Positions 25,587 to 34,382 of a stretch of 64,000 nucleotides of DNA are shown one piece after another. The stretch spans positions 62,001 through 126,000 of the forward strand of contig NZ_JAEUAK010000007.1 in NCBI RefSeq assembly GCF_019511345.1, written 5' to 3'. How positions within the stretch are numbered: the first letter of the stretch is position 1; every line of letters starts with the position of its first letter. Both the position numbers and the translations under genes were made by a program. The notes beneath the pieces were generated by a model that was not told where the DNA came from, did no database searches, and worked only from the letters and a program-made list of their open reading frames with translations. Source of the DNA: Rhizobium mesosinicum (GTDB lineage: Bacteria > Pseudomonadota > Alphaproteobacteria > Rhizobiales > Rhizobiaceae).

Positions 25587-25608
25587 AGTGCTATCTCGCG
25601 GGCATTGA

Positions 25609-26322
25609 TCAGAGCATGTCTTCGAGCCGGCAATTCACCAGCATCTCAGCCATTGCTGCATTGTTGGGAAGCTCAATCGCGGTGCGCACGAGCGAGGCAA
25701 GGGTTTCCGGTTGGATCATCTCATCGGGCGTGACCTTGTTCGTGTAGGCGCTCATTTCGGTGCGCACGAAGCTCGGGCATATCGCCGTTGCCCGCACGCC
25801 CTTTTCCCAGGCGACATGGCGTGTCGTATGGGTCAGCCCCATCAGAGCGAACTTGGTCATGTTGTAGCCGACGAAGGCGTTTCTGACCCGCTTTCCAGAT
25901 AGCGAGACGACGTTGATGATACGTCCGGCGCCTGTCGCTTCGAGGTGGGGCATGCAAAGACGGGTGAGGCGCAGTGGCGCCTTTACATTGACGGCCCAGA
26001 GCCGGTCGAGTGCCTCGTCGTTATCGTCCATGAGCGACACGCGCTCACCGAGGCCGGCATTGTTGACGAGTGCGTCGATCCTTTGAAATTTCGCGGCAGC
26101 AGCAGCCACCCATTGCTTTGCCGTTGCCGGATCGTAGGCATCGAAATGCGCATAGTGCAGCCGATCGTTTTCCGGGCCGAACTGGGCCTCCACCGTCTTG
26201 ACGTCGCGGGCGCCGAGGCTGAGGCGATAACCATGTTCGGCGAGTTCGCGGGCAATCGCGAGCCCGATGCCGCGGCTCGCCCCTGAAATCAGCGCCACGC
26301 GTGAGTGATGTTCTGGTGTCAT
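25609..26322 (-). CDS. Short-chain dehydrogenase/reductase
   Basis: Classical SDR of 237 residues using NAD(P)H. The cofactor motif ALISGASRGIGLAIA spans residues 10-24, NNAG is near 81, the catalytic serine is in INVVSLSGKR near 130, and the Tyr/Lys pair is YNMTK near 147-151. I start it at ATG 26322 (GGGGAATGGACA precedes it); the frame is open to 26358. First gene of the leftward enzyme operon SDR-oxidase-hyuA-hyuB-ridA, divergent from the second Opp-type importer at 26597. Confidence 0.9.
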   Translation of the reverse strand: MTPEHHSRVALISGASRGIGLAIARELAEHGYRLSLGARDVKTVEAQFGPENDRLHYAHFDAYDPATAKQWVAAAAAKFQRIDALVNNAGLGERVSLMDDNDEALDRLWAVNVKAPLRLTRLCMPHLEATGAGRIINVVSLSGKRVRNAFVGYNMTKFALMGLTHTTRHVAWEKGVRATAICPSFVRTEMSAYTNKVTPDEMIQPETLASLVRTAIELPNNAAMAEMLVNCRLEDML

Positions 26323-26596
26323 TGTCCATTCCCCAGTCGCGACTGACCGGTCGCGCATTCGGTTGCATTGACGGTAAGTGGGCTTTTCGTTTCTGACAAG
26401 CTGGAATTTGGTAGAAATCTCAAAAAAGCTTCAAAAACTATCACCAAAGAAAAGTTTCTGCCAAAATACAAACGTGTGCTTGACGGAGTTTGGCGCTTTG
26501 TGCCTTAATAATTCAAAATATGCGCATAAGCGCTCAAAAACTACGGGAACAGGCTCTCCGGCAATGGAGGGCAGAAATCGCAGATCGGATTGCGGT
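26323..26596. promoter_or_regulatory. AT-rich divergent control region
   Basis: This 274-base space separates the leftward SDR operon from the rightward Opp/Dpp importer and is clearly richer in A and T than the genes around it. Between about 26477 and 26515 a TTGACG box is followed by TAATAA at a long 20-base spacing, so only a weak promoter can be proposed. An open frame continues from 26378 into the ATPase gene, but its codons look non-coding until about 26597. No operator could be assigned. Confidence 0.4.
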
Positions 26597-28306
26597 ATGC
26601 CGGGTAGGGAAGTTCTGAAAATTGACAATCTTTCCGTCGCCTTCAAGACGGGCGAGGGCCTGCGCACTGCGGTCAACGGCGTGTCACTTGCGCTGACATC
26701 GGGTGAAATCCTCGGTCTCGTCGGTGAAAGCGGCAGCGGGAAAACCATCCTGTCGCTGGCTGCGATGGGTCTTCTGCCGCGCAACGCGGTGGTCACAAGT
26801 GGACGTGTCGACTTCGCCGGCGAAAATCTGCTGACGGCTCGGCCGGACGTCTTGCGAAAGCTGCGCGGCAAACGCATCTCGATGATCTTTCAGGATCCGA
26901 TGGCGTCCCTCGATCCGGTATTCTCCTGCGGAAGCCAGATCGTCGAAGCGATCCTGCTGCATGAGCGGATGACCCGTCGGCAAGCCGGCGAGCGGGCGCG
27001 CGATCTCCTGGCGCGAGTTGGGATCGCCGATCCGGCGCGCTGCATGCGCTCCTACCCTCACGAGCTTTCGGGTGGGCAATGCCAGCGCGTGATGATCGCC
27101 ATGGCGGTTGCCTGCAAGCCCGATGTCATCATCGCCGATGAACCGACGACAGCCCTTGACGTTACGGTGCAGAAGCAGGTGCTCGGCCTTCTGCGCAGTC
27201 TCAACCAGGAGATGGGCGCCGCCATCCTGCTCATCACGCACGATCTTGGCGTCATCTACGAAGTCGCCGACCGCGTTGCCGTCATCTACCGTGGCGACCT
27301 GATGGAGGAGGCCGCCACAGGTGATCTCTTCGCCACCCCGCGCAGCCCATATACCGAAGCGCTGATCGCCTCGATGCCGTCCGTTTCCGCACCGAAGACG
27401 CGTCTTCCGGTCATCGGCAGAGACGGGAGCGGCGCAATCGCAAGCATCGTCGAAGCACGCCCGGCGCGGAGGCTGCGGCCCGTTGCGGAACCGGAGAGCA
27501 CGACGCTCCTGAATATCCGCAATCTGACGAAGACATTCTGGACGCGGCAAAGCGCCCTTTCGGCGCCGCAGCCCTTCCGCGCCGTCGACGATGTCAGCCT
27601 AACCATCCGTGCCCGTTCGACGCTCGGCCTCGTTGGCGAGTCGGGTTGCGGGAAGTCGACCCTCTCACGGCTCGTCATGCGATTGATGCAGCCTGACAGC
27701 GGTTCCATCGAATTTGAGGGCCGCGATCTCGTCTCGCTCGACCACGATCGATTGCGTGCCGCCCGGCGCGACTTTGCCCTGGTGTTCCAGAACCCTTATG
27801 GCTCTCTCAATCCGAGACAGACGGTCGTCGACCTTGTCGCCGCGCCGATCGACATTCACGAAAAGGGCCGCGATCGCGAAGCGACGGTTGCAAGGCTCCT
27901 CGATGCTGTGGGCCTGCCCCGGGATGCAATGCGTCGCTATCCCCACGAGTTCTCGGGCGGCCAGCGTCAGCGTATCGTCGTTGCCCGCGCTCTGGCCCTC
28001 AAGCCGAAGCTTCTGATTTGCGACGAAGCCGTCTCGGCACTCGATGTCTCCGTTCAGGCGCAGGTCCTCAACCTGCTGCAGGATTTGCAGGACGAATTCG
28101 ACCTGACCTACCTGTTCATTTCCCATGACATGTCGGTCGTCCGCCACGTCAGCGATACGATCGCGGTGATGCAGAAGGGCAGGATCGTCGAGACAGGCCC
28201 TGCCGCGGATGTCTTCGACAATCCCCAGGCTGAATATACCCGAACGCTTCTCAGCGCCGTGCCAAAGATCGGCACGGCGCAGCCAACCGCTCTGGAGGTG
28301 CGTTGA
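26597..28306 (+). CDS. Fused double ABC ATPase (OppD-OppF type)
   Basis: ATPase of 569 residues that carries both nucleotide-binding domains of a family 5 importer in one chain. Domain 1 has Walker A GESGSGKTILSLA near residue 44, signature LSGGQCQRVMIAMA near 157 and Walker B VIIADEPTTALDVT near 178. Domain 2 has Walker A GESGCGKSTLSRL near 350, signature FSGGQRQRIVVARAL near 455 and Walker B LLICDEAVSALDVS near 475, with DEA in place of the usual DEP. I start it at ATG 26597 (MPGREVLKIDNL) where family similarity begins; no strong ribosome site is seen and ATG 26564 is an alternative. Its stop overlaps the next start by one base. Confidence 0.9.
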   Translation: MPGREVLKIDNLSVAFKTGEGLRTAVNGVSLALTSGEILGLVGESGSGKTILSLAAMGLLPRNAVVTSGRVDFAGENLLTARPDVLRKLRGKRISMIFQDPMASLDPVFSCGSQIVEAILLHERMTRRQAGERARDLLARVGIADPARCMRSYPHELSGGQCQRVMIAMAVACKPDVIIADEPTTALDVTVQKQVLGLLRSLNQEMGAAILLITHDLGVIYEVADRVAVIYRGDLMEEAATGDLFATPRSPYTEALIASMPSVSAPKTRLPVIGRDGSGAIASIVEARPARRLRPVAEPESTTLLNIRNLTKTFWTRQSALSAPQPFRAVDDVSLTIRARSTLGLVGESGCGKSTLSRLVMRLMQPDSGSIEFEGRDLVSLDHDRLRAARRDFALVFQNPYGSLNPRQTVVDLVAAPIDIHEKGRDREATVARLLDAVGLPRDAMRRYPHEFSGGQRQRIVVARALALKPKLLICDEAVSALDVSVQAQVLNLLQDLQDEFDLTYLFISHDMSVVRHVSDTIAVMQKGRIVETGPAADVFDNPQAEYTRTLLSAVPKIGTAQPTALEVR

Positions 28307-29277
28307 TGGAAACCCTGTCGACATTCGTCATCACGCTCGGATCGAGACTGATCACGGCGCTGGTCCAGCTCTGGGTCATCGCGACCCTCGTCTTTTCCAT
28401 CATGTACATCATGCCGGGGGATCCGGTGCTGCTGCTGCTCGGGCCGGAGAGCAATCCTTCCCCGGAAACGGTCGCCGCAATGCGCCATCAGCTGGGCCTC
28501 GACCAGCCCGTCCTCTCCCAATATTTCAAATGGCTCGGCGATGCCGCAAGCGGCGATCTCGGCAACTCTCTCGACGGCGTTCAGGTCATGGAATACGTGA
28601 CCTCCAGTCTTCCCAAGACTATCGAGCTTGCGAGCGCCGCAATCGTCCTTGCCGCCATCATCGGCGTGCCCGTCGGCATTGCGGCAGCGTTGCGACGCGG
28701 GCGCTTTCTCGACGGTCTTTTGACCTCACTCTCGACGCTCGGCATTTCGGTGCCCGTCTACATTCTCGGGTCGCTTCTCATCCTGCTGCTCAGCCTCAAG
28801 CTCGGATGGCTCCCGTCGAGCGGCTACACCGACATTTCCCGAAACGCCTTCCTGCATTTTCAGAAACTGACCTTACCGGCGGTCACGCTCGGGCTCGGGC
28901 TCGCCGCTTCCATCGCCCGCATGACGCGTTCATCGATGCTGGAGATCCTGGGTCGTGATTTTGTGCGATCTCTGAGGGCAAGGGGAATGCGCGAACGCCG
29001 CGTGATCTGGCTTCACGTCCTGCGCAATGCGGCAATCCCGATCGTGACGATTATCGGCCTGCAACTCGGCAATCTGATGGGCGGCACGGTTCTAGTCGAA
29101 GCCCTCTTCAATTGGCCAGGATTGAGCACCCTTCTCGTCACGGCCGTTTCCAACCGCAACTATCCCCTGGTCCAGGGAAGCATCCTGACCATCGCGGCGT
29201 TGTTCATCCTGATCAATCTGTGCGTCGACATCCTCTACAGCCTGCTCGATCCACGCATCCGCCGGAAACGCGCATGA
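28306..29277 (+). CDS. ABC permease, DppB/OppB type
   Basis: Inner-membrane permease of 323 residues. Start ATG 28306 has GGAGG eight bases upstream and overlaps the ATPase TGA by one base. The N-terminal MPGDPVLLLLGPE motif near residue 35 and the C-terminal EALFNWPGLSTLLV motif near residue 265 are typical of B-type subunits. It overlaps the next permease by four bases. Substrate class is peptide-like by family, but the divergent hydantoinase/oxidase operon suggests an amide, amino acid derivative or opine-like compound. Confidence 0.93.
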   Translation: METLSTFVITLGSRLITALVQLWVIATLVFSIMYIMPGDPVLLLLGPESNPSPETVAAMRHQLGLDQPVLSQYFKWLGDAASGDLGNSLDGVQVMEYVTSSLPKTIELASAAIVLAAIIGVPVGIAAALRRGRFLDGLLTSLSTLGISVPVYILGSLLILLLSLKLGWLPSSGYTDISRNAFLHFQKLTLPAVTLGLGLAASIARMTRSSMLEILGRDFVRSLRARGMRERRVIWLHVLRNAAIPIVTIIGLQLGNLMGGTVLVEALFNWPGLSTLLVTAVSNRNYPLVQGSILTIAALFILINLCVDILYSLLDPRIRRKRA

Positions 29278-30104
29278 AGACGATCTTTCTTTTTCGCCGG
29301 CCGCTCGTCGCCTCCAGTCTCGTCGTCGTGACGGTGGTTCTCGGGATCGCCCTGGCGGGACCTCTTCTCGCCCCGCACGACCCCCTCGCCATCAACCAGA
29401 ATGCGGTCAATCAGGCGAGTTCGACGCAATACCTGCTCGGCACCGACGAGTTCGGCCGCGATATATTATCGCGTCTCCTGGTCGGCATCCGTCCGACGAT
29501 CCTGGTTGCGGTCATTTCCACCATTATCGCCGCGATTGGCGGAACGGCTTGCGGCATCGTGGGCGCCTACAGCCGGCCGGTGTTCGCCTTCTTCGTCATG
29601 CGCGGCGTCGATATCATGCTGAGCTTCCCGGCAATCCTGCTTGCGTTGTTGGCCGTCGGTTTCTGGCGCAGTGGCGTGGTGAGCCTCAGTGTGGTCATCG
29701 GCATCATCTTCATCCCTCAATTTGCGCGGGTTGCGCAATCGGCGACCCTGCAGGTGATCAGGCAGGAATTCGTGGAAGCCGAGCACGCCATGGGCGCGCG
29801 CTACCTTCGGGTCGTCTTGCGGGCGATCCTGCCGAACATTCTTTCGCCGCTGGTGGTTCAGGCCACGCTAACGATTGCGGCCGCGATCCTGCTTGAATCA
29901 GGCCTGAGTTTCCTCGGTCTCGGCATCGTGCCGCCCGAACCGTCATGGGGGCAGATGATCGGGACGGCGCGCGGCTATCTTAGCCAGAATCCCATGTATG
30001 TGGTCTGGCCATCCGTGTGCCTCGCGGTCACTGTTCTCGCCATCAATGTCTTGGGTGATGCGCTTCGCGACCATCTCGATCCGAGACTTCGCGAAAACCC
30101 ATAA
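29274..30104 (+). CDS. ABC permease, DppC/OppC type
   Basis: Inner-membrane permease of 276 residues from ATG 29274, overlapping the preceding stop (ATGA). The family motif GTDEFGRDILSRLLVG lies near residues 55-70, and the EAA-like loop EFVEAEHAMGARYLRVVLRAI split near 165-185. The end of the chain has SFLGLGIVPPEPSWGQMI near 212-229, a C-type hallmark. The binding-protein gene follows after 24 bases. Confidence 0.93.
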   Translation: MKTIFLFRRPLVASSLVVVTVVLGIALAGPLLAPHDPLAINQNAVNQASSTQYLLGTDEFGRDILSRLLVGIRPTILVAVISTIIAAIGGTACGIVGAYSRPVFAFFVMRGVDIMLSFPAILLALLAVGFWRSGVVSLSVVIGIIFIPQFARVAQSATLQVIRQEFVEAEHAMGARYLRVVLRAILPNILSPLVVQATLTIAAAILLESGLSFLGLGIVPPEPSWGQMIGTARGYLSQNPMYVVWPSVCLAVTVLAINVLGDALRDHLDPRLRENP

Positions 30105-30128
30105 TCTTCAACAAGGAAAGGGAACATC

Positions 30129-31658
30129 ATGAAGAGAATTCTCAAAATGGCTCTCGCTGCGAGCCTTCTGGGGCTGACGGCAACGAGTGCGCTCGCCGGT
30201 GGTACCCTCTACTTCGGCCTTTCGGGAGAGCCGTCGACCCTTGACACGATCATCCAGCCCGGCACCTCCGGTCGCACCGTCAAGCTGGCGATCCATCGCG
30301 GGCTTGTAAATTACGGTATCGATGGAAAGATCACACCGGAACTGGCCGAAAGCTACGACGTCAGCCCCGATGCCAAGGAGTTCACCTTCCATCTGCGGCA
30401 GGCTACGTTCCACGACGGCTCTCCGGTAACGGCCGCAGATGTGAAAGCCTCCTTGGAGAGAATTCTCGACCCCAACGGCAAAGCAGCCTTCCGTAATGAG
30501 CTCTCAATCATATCGAAGATCGAGACCCCGGACGAAAAGACCGTAAAACTGACCCTTTCGAGCCCATCGGTCGCCCTCGTTGATTATTTGGCGCTGCCGG
30601 AATCCGTCATCGTTCCGGCAGACTGGCTCGCAAAGAACGCCGACAATCCGACTGCTTCGCCGATTGGTGCAGGGCCGTTCAAATTCGCCGGCTGGACGCG
30701 CGGGAGAGAGATCGTCGTCAAGAAATATGACGGTTATTACAAACCAGGCAAGCCGGATCTAGATGAGGTCCATTACGTCTTTTACAGCGATGAGAATACG
30801 CGCGTGAACGCGCTGAAATCGGGCGATGTCGACATTATCGACTACGTTCCGGCCAAGGATGCTGCCGATCTTGAAAAGGGACCCGATACCGAGCTTTTAC
30901 GGAACACCGGCCCGTTCATGGGACTGCAGTTCAATACAAAATTCGAGCCATTTTCGAAACCGGAGGTTCGCCAGGCAATCGCCTACGCCGTCGATCGCAG
31001 CGTCATCATCAATACAGCCTTCAACGGACTGGGCAGCCCGATCTACGGCATCGCCATTCCGAAAGGTTACATGGGCTATTCCGAAACCAAGGCGAACTAT
31101 TTCTCGCATGATACTGAGAAGGCCAAGGCACTTCTCGCCAAGGCCGGATATCCGAATGGCTTCGAGGCGCGATTGCTCGCATCGTCGCAGTATAGTTTCC
31201 ACCAGAATACGGCGATCGCCATTCAGTCGGAGCTTGCGAAAATCGGTATTAAGGTGAAACTCGACCTGCCGGATTGGGCAAGCCGCATGGCCAAGGCAAC
31301 CGCTGCAGACTACGATTTCACCGTGCTTGGCAGTCTCGGTGAGATCACCGACGCCGACTGGCTGAGCAACTACTACTACGGCGGTGCCAAGCTCGTCCGC
31401 ACAAACAACTCTCCGTACTTCAATGATCCGCAGATAAACGAACTGCTCGATAAGGGAAGGAGCACTGTCGACAAGGCGCAACGAGCGAAAATCTACGACG
31501 CATTCGTCGACAGAGCCCTCGAGCTATCACCGCTTGTTTACTTCATGTGGCGTGAACAGAATTATGCGGTCAAGAAAGGCGTGACCGGCTTTACGAACAT
31601 GCCTGGCTTCCTGACATTCCAGTCGGGCCTCAGCATCGAGAACACCAAGGTCGAATGA
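30129..31658 (+). CDS. Extracellular solute-binding protein family 5 (Dpp/Opp type)
   Basis: Periplasmic binding protein of 509 residues with a Sec signal peptide (residues 1-23, AAS...TSALA-G). Family 5 features are PELAESYDVSPDAKEFTFHL near residues 75-94, the FHDGSPVTAADVKASLERIL segment near 97-116, and FSKPEVRQAIAYAVDR near 275-290. It starts after AAGGAAAGGG. Unusually, it is the last gene of the operon, behind ATPase and permeases. Ligand not deducible; the nearby oxidase/hydantoinase operon is the best clue. Confidence 0.92.
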   Translation: MKRILKMALAASLLGLTATSALAGGTLYFGLSGEPSTLDTIIQPGTSGRTVKLAIHRGLVNYGIDGKITPELAESYDVSPDAKEFTFHLRQATFHDGSPVTAADVKASLERILDPNGKAAFRNELSIISKIETPDEKTVKLTLSSPSVALVDYLALPESVIVPADWLAKNADNPTASPIGAGPFKFAGWTRGREIVVKKYDGYYKPGKPDLDEVHYVFYSDENTRVNALKSGDVDIIDYVPAKDAADLEKGPDTELLRNTGPFMGLQFNTKFEPFSKPEVRQAIAYAVDRSVIINTAFNGLGSPIYGIAIPKGYMGYSETKANYFSHDTEKAKALLAKAGYPNGFEARLLASSQYSFHQNTAIAIQSELAKIGIKVKLDLPDWASRMAKATAADYDFTVLGSLGEITDADWLSNYYYGGAKLVRTNNSPYFNDPQINELLDKGRSTVDKAQRAKIYDAFVDRALELSPLVYFMWREQNYAVKKGVTGFTNMPGFLTFQSGLSIENTKVE

Positions 31659-31867
31659 AACCAGAGCTACCGGAGGGATGTCTATCCCGTGGCCTTGTCA
31701 CCGATCACGGTCCCGGCAACCTAGCAACCATGCGCGTTTTACGCAGTCGCTCGAGAGTAGCGCAGGTAGCGATGAGTGGTGACTTGGAAGTCACGCGGTC
31801 GCGCTAGCGGATCGATCCAACAATCGCGGCTTAGCGAAGAAGTCGCTAATTCAGGCGCGAAACGCTT

Positions 31868-32770
31868 GTGATCGAAACGAAGCGGGACTTGCAGGATGTC
31901 GTGTCCATTGCAGACCGCAACGTCGAAACGTTGATCAGGCAGCGCGTAGCGGAAGCTTTTGCTGCAGACGGGTTTCTCGGCGAGGAATGCGGTTATCAGG
32001 AAGGCCAGTCGGTATTGACATGGGTGGTCGATCCGATCGATGGAACGGCGCCCTTCGTCAATGGGATGCCGACATGGTGTGTATCGATCACCGTTCTGCA
32101 CTGCGGCGTCCCGGTGATCGCCGTCATCCATGTTCCATGCTACGATGAGCTTTACGCAGCGGCAGCGGGCATGGGTGCGAACCTGAATGGCAAGAAGCTC
32201 AGCCTCGATCCGTCGCGCAATTTGCAGAATTCAATGACCGGCATCGGCTGCAACAGCTATGTCGCCCCGGAACGGATGGGCTCGATTGTCTCTGCCGTGC
32301 TTGGTGAAGGGGGGAATTTCATCCGCAACGGATCCGGCGCTCTGATGCTCGCCTATGTGGCCGCAGGCAGGCTTGTTGGCTACTACGAGCCCTATATGCG
32401 TGCTTCAGACTGTATGGCCGGCTACTGCCTCGTCAAGGAGGCAGGTGGAACCCATCTACCGTTCCCGGCTGAGGGAGAGGGCTTGTTGCAGGGCCATCCG
32501 GTGCTGGCGAGCAATCAGACAGTCTATACGGATCTATGGCAATCCATACTGGTTGCATGGCCTAGTCCACCCGACGCAGGACTTCGAAAACCTGCGCAAT
32601 GTGCCACTAGACTTGCGACGGTCTATTCGGCAGGCATCCCATATTTCAAGCAGAAGCCGAGGTCGGCACGCTCTTCATCGTCGACCTCGCCACGACCGGC
32701 ATTCCTGCCAAAACTCCATATGGTTTGCGCCCTCAGCATCACGGTAGCCGATTTTCATTCGAACATTTGA
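31868..32770 (+). pseudogene. Truncated inositol monophosphatase-family gene with run-on tail
   Basis: From GTG 31868 the frame encodes the core of an IMPase-family phosphatase: FLGEECG near residue 36, the metal-binding WVVDPIDGTAPFVNG near 51 and the second aspartate in RASDCMAGYCLVKEAGG near 178. The first 40 or so residues of the family are missing: an in-frame TAA at 31847 lies just before FRRETLVIETK, and no ribosome site precedes the GTG. After DLWQSIL (about 32560) the rest of the frame no longer resembles the family. The active-site residues survive, so a recent truncation is likely; a short active form cannot be excluded. It lies between two operons, just before ugpB. Confidence 0.65.
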
Positions 32771-32890
32771 TGAAGGCTTGGGAGGGCACGTTCCAGCAGC
32801 GCTCTAGATCTCGAACGGCAGATTTCGATCAGGTCATCGTCCAAAGCCGAAAAGATCATCGCTAGTCGAATATTTGCGGCGCTTGGCATT
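32560..32890 (+). other. Unrecognised coding debris upstream of ugpB
   Basis: Three frames here carry protein-like pieces that do not join, for example PTQDFENLRNVPLDLRRSIR in one frame and VGTLFIVDLATTGIPAKTPYG in another, ending at a stop near 32865. This looks like a frameshifted gene remnant. I do not recognise the family. Confidence 0.35.
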
Positions 32891-32896
32891 TTCAAG

Positions 32897-32948
32897 GAAT
32901 GTTCAAATGAACATTCTTCATTGCAATATGAATATCGGCTGCTAGGGT
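32897..32948 (+). promoter_or_regulatory. Perfect palindrome and promoter upstream of ugpB (candidate GlpR operator)
   Basis: GAATGTTCA and TGAACATTC form a perfect 20-bp palindrome with a two-base centre at 32897-32916. A promoter-like pair follows directly: TTGCAA (32921-32926), 16 bases, TAGGGT (32943-32948). A smaller imperfect repeat TTCAT...ATGAA overlaps this promoter. The ugpB start is 45 bases further on. The TGTTC/GAACA half-sites are of the kind bound by DeoR/GlpR-type repressors, and such a gene (37994-38779) lies in this operon; the link is inference. Confidence 0.6.
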
Positions 32949-32992
32949 TGCGTTCGGAGCGGGAGGCTCCAAACATCAATTGGGAGTGAGAG

Positions 32993-34318
32993 ATGATTAA
33001 GGCTGCTTATTATCTGTCTGCGGGCCTGCTGAGCCTGTCCTTAACCGCTCCGGCCATGGCGGCGACCAAGATTCAATGGTGGCACGCAATGGGCGGCGAG
33101 AACGGTGCGAAGCTGGAGCAGATCGCTAAGAATTTCAACGCGTCGCAGACCGATTACGAAATCGTGCCGGTTTTCAAGGGGACATATGACGAAACTCTGA
33201 CCGGTGCCATTGCTGCGTTCCGCGCCAACCAGCAGCCGGCAATCGTCCAGGTCTACGAGGTCGGAACAGGTACGATGATGGCCGCCCAAGGCGCAGTTTA
33301 TCCGGTCTATCAACTTATGAAGGACGAAGGAGAGGCCTGGGACCAGAGCAAGTTCATTGCTCCGGTGGTCGGATATTATTCCGATACGAACGGCAACGTC
33401 CTGTCGTTACCGTTCAATTCCTCTACTCCGATCCTGTACTACAACAAGGATATTTTCAAAAAGGCCGGACTTGATCCGCAAACACCCCCTAAAACCTGGA
33501 CCGACGTCGAGGCGTTTTCGCGCAAGATCATGCAATCTGGCGCCGCCAAATGCGGATTTACCAGCGCCTGGATTTCCTGGATCCAGACCGAAAACCTCAA
33601 TGCGTTGCATGACAAGCCTTATTCGACCAAAGCAAACGGCTTTGGCGGTCTCGATGCGGAATTTACTTTCAACAACGACCTGACCGTCCGCCACTGGGCC
33701 AATTTGAAGAAGTGGCAGGATGAAGGCCTGTTCAAGTTCGGCGGCCCTGGAGGCGGCGATAACGCTCCGCCGATGTTCTATTCGCAGGAATGCGCCATGT
33801 ATATGAATTCGTCCGCAGCCCGGGCAGGTGTCGTCAACAACGCCAAGGGCTTCGAGGTCGGGTTTGCGCCTGTCCCATATTATGACGATATCATCCAGCA
33901 GCCTCTGAATTCAATCATTGGCGGTGCCACCCTTTGGACGCTCAAGGGGCGGCCCGAGGAAGAATACAAGGGTGTCGCGAAGTTCTATACCTATCTGCAA
34001 AAGCCCGAGGTCCAGGCCGACTGGCATCAGTTTTCCGGCTACCTGCCAATCACCGAAGCGGCATACAAGCTCGGACAGGATCAAGGCTATTACGACAAGA
34101 ACCCCGGATCTGACATCGGAATCAAGCAGCTCACGCGCGTCACTCCTACCGAAAATTCTAAGGGCATCCGCTTCGGAAACTACATTCAAGTTCGCGGCAT
34201 CATAGACGATGAATTTTCCGCCCTATTGTCGGGCAAGAAAACCGCCAAAGAGGCGCTCGATTCTGTCGTTTCACGCGGAAACGAACAGCTCCGAGACTTC
34301 GAAGCCTCCAATCAATAG
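32993..34318 (+). CDS. ugpB: sn-glycerol-3-phosphate-binding protein UgpB
   Basis: Periplasmic binding protein of 441 residues with a Sec signal peptide (residues 1-23, ending APAMAA). The sequence closely follows E. coli UgpB along its length: IQWWHAMGGENGAKLEQIA near residues 27-45, AIVQVYEVGTGTMMAA near 82, PFNSSTPILYYNKDIFKKAG near 138-157, CGFTSAWISWIQTEN near 182, and WHQFSGYLPITEAAY near 345. UgpB binds glycerol-3-phosphate and glycerophosphodiesters. Start follows GGGAGTGAGAG. First gene of a seven-gene operon. Confidence 0.95.
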   Translation: MIKAAYYLSAGLLSLSLTAPAMAATKIQWWHAMGGENGAKLEQIAKNFNASQTDYEIVPVFKGTYDETLTGAIAAFRANQQPAIVQVYEVGTGTMMAAQGAVYPVYQLMKDEGEAWDQSKFIAPVVGYYSDTNGNVLSLPFNSSTPILYYNKDIFKKAGLDPQTPPKTWTDVEAFSRKIMQSGAAKCGFTSAWISWIQTENLNALHDKPYSTKANGFGGLDAEFTFNNDLTVRHWANLKKWQDEGLFKFGGPGGGDNAPPMFYSQECAMYMNSSAARAGVVNNAKGFEVGFAPVPYYDDIIQQPLNSIIGGATLWTLKGRPEEEYKGVAKFYTYLQKPEVQADWHQFSGYLPITEAAYKLGQDQGYYDKNPGSDIGIKQLTRVTPTENSKGIRFGNYIQVRGIIDDEFSALLSGKKTAKEALDSVVSRGNEQLRDFEASNQ

Positions 34319-34326
34319 TCGCACCG

Positions 34327-34352
34327 AAGGGCCGGCTTTTGCGCCGGCCCTT
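34327..34352 (+). terminator. Intra-operon hairpin after ugpB
   Basis: Perfect 10-bp inverted repeat AAGGGCCGGC / GCCGGCCCTT with a six-base loop, eight bases after the ugpB stop and 30 before ugpA. With no T-run after it, it more likely stabilises the ugpB message or lowers downstream expression than ends the operon. Confidence 0.6.
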
Positions 34353-34382
34353 GGTCCAGAAACTATTGGGACGTGAGGACTT

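Noticed and set aside
31711..31730. CCGGCAACCTAGC core resembling part of a SAM-I-type riboswitch
   Set aside because: Only the short core matches; the surrounding stems could not be found, and the next gene is a truncated phosphatase.
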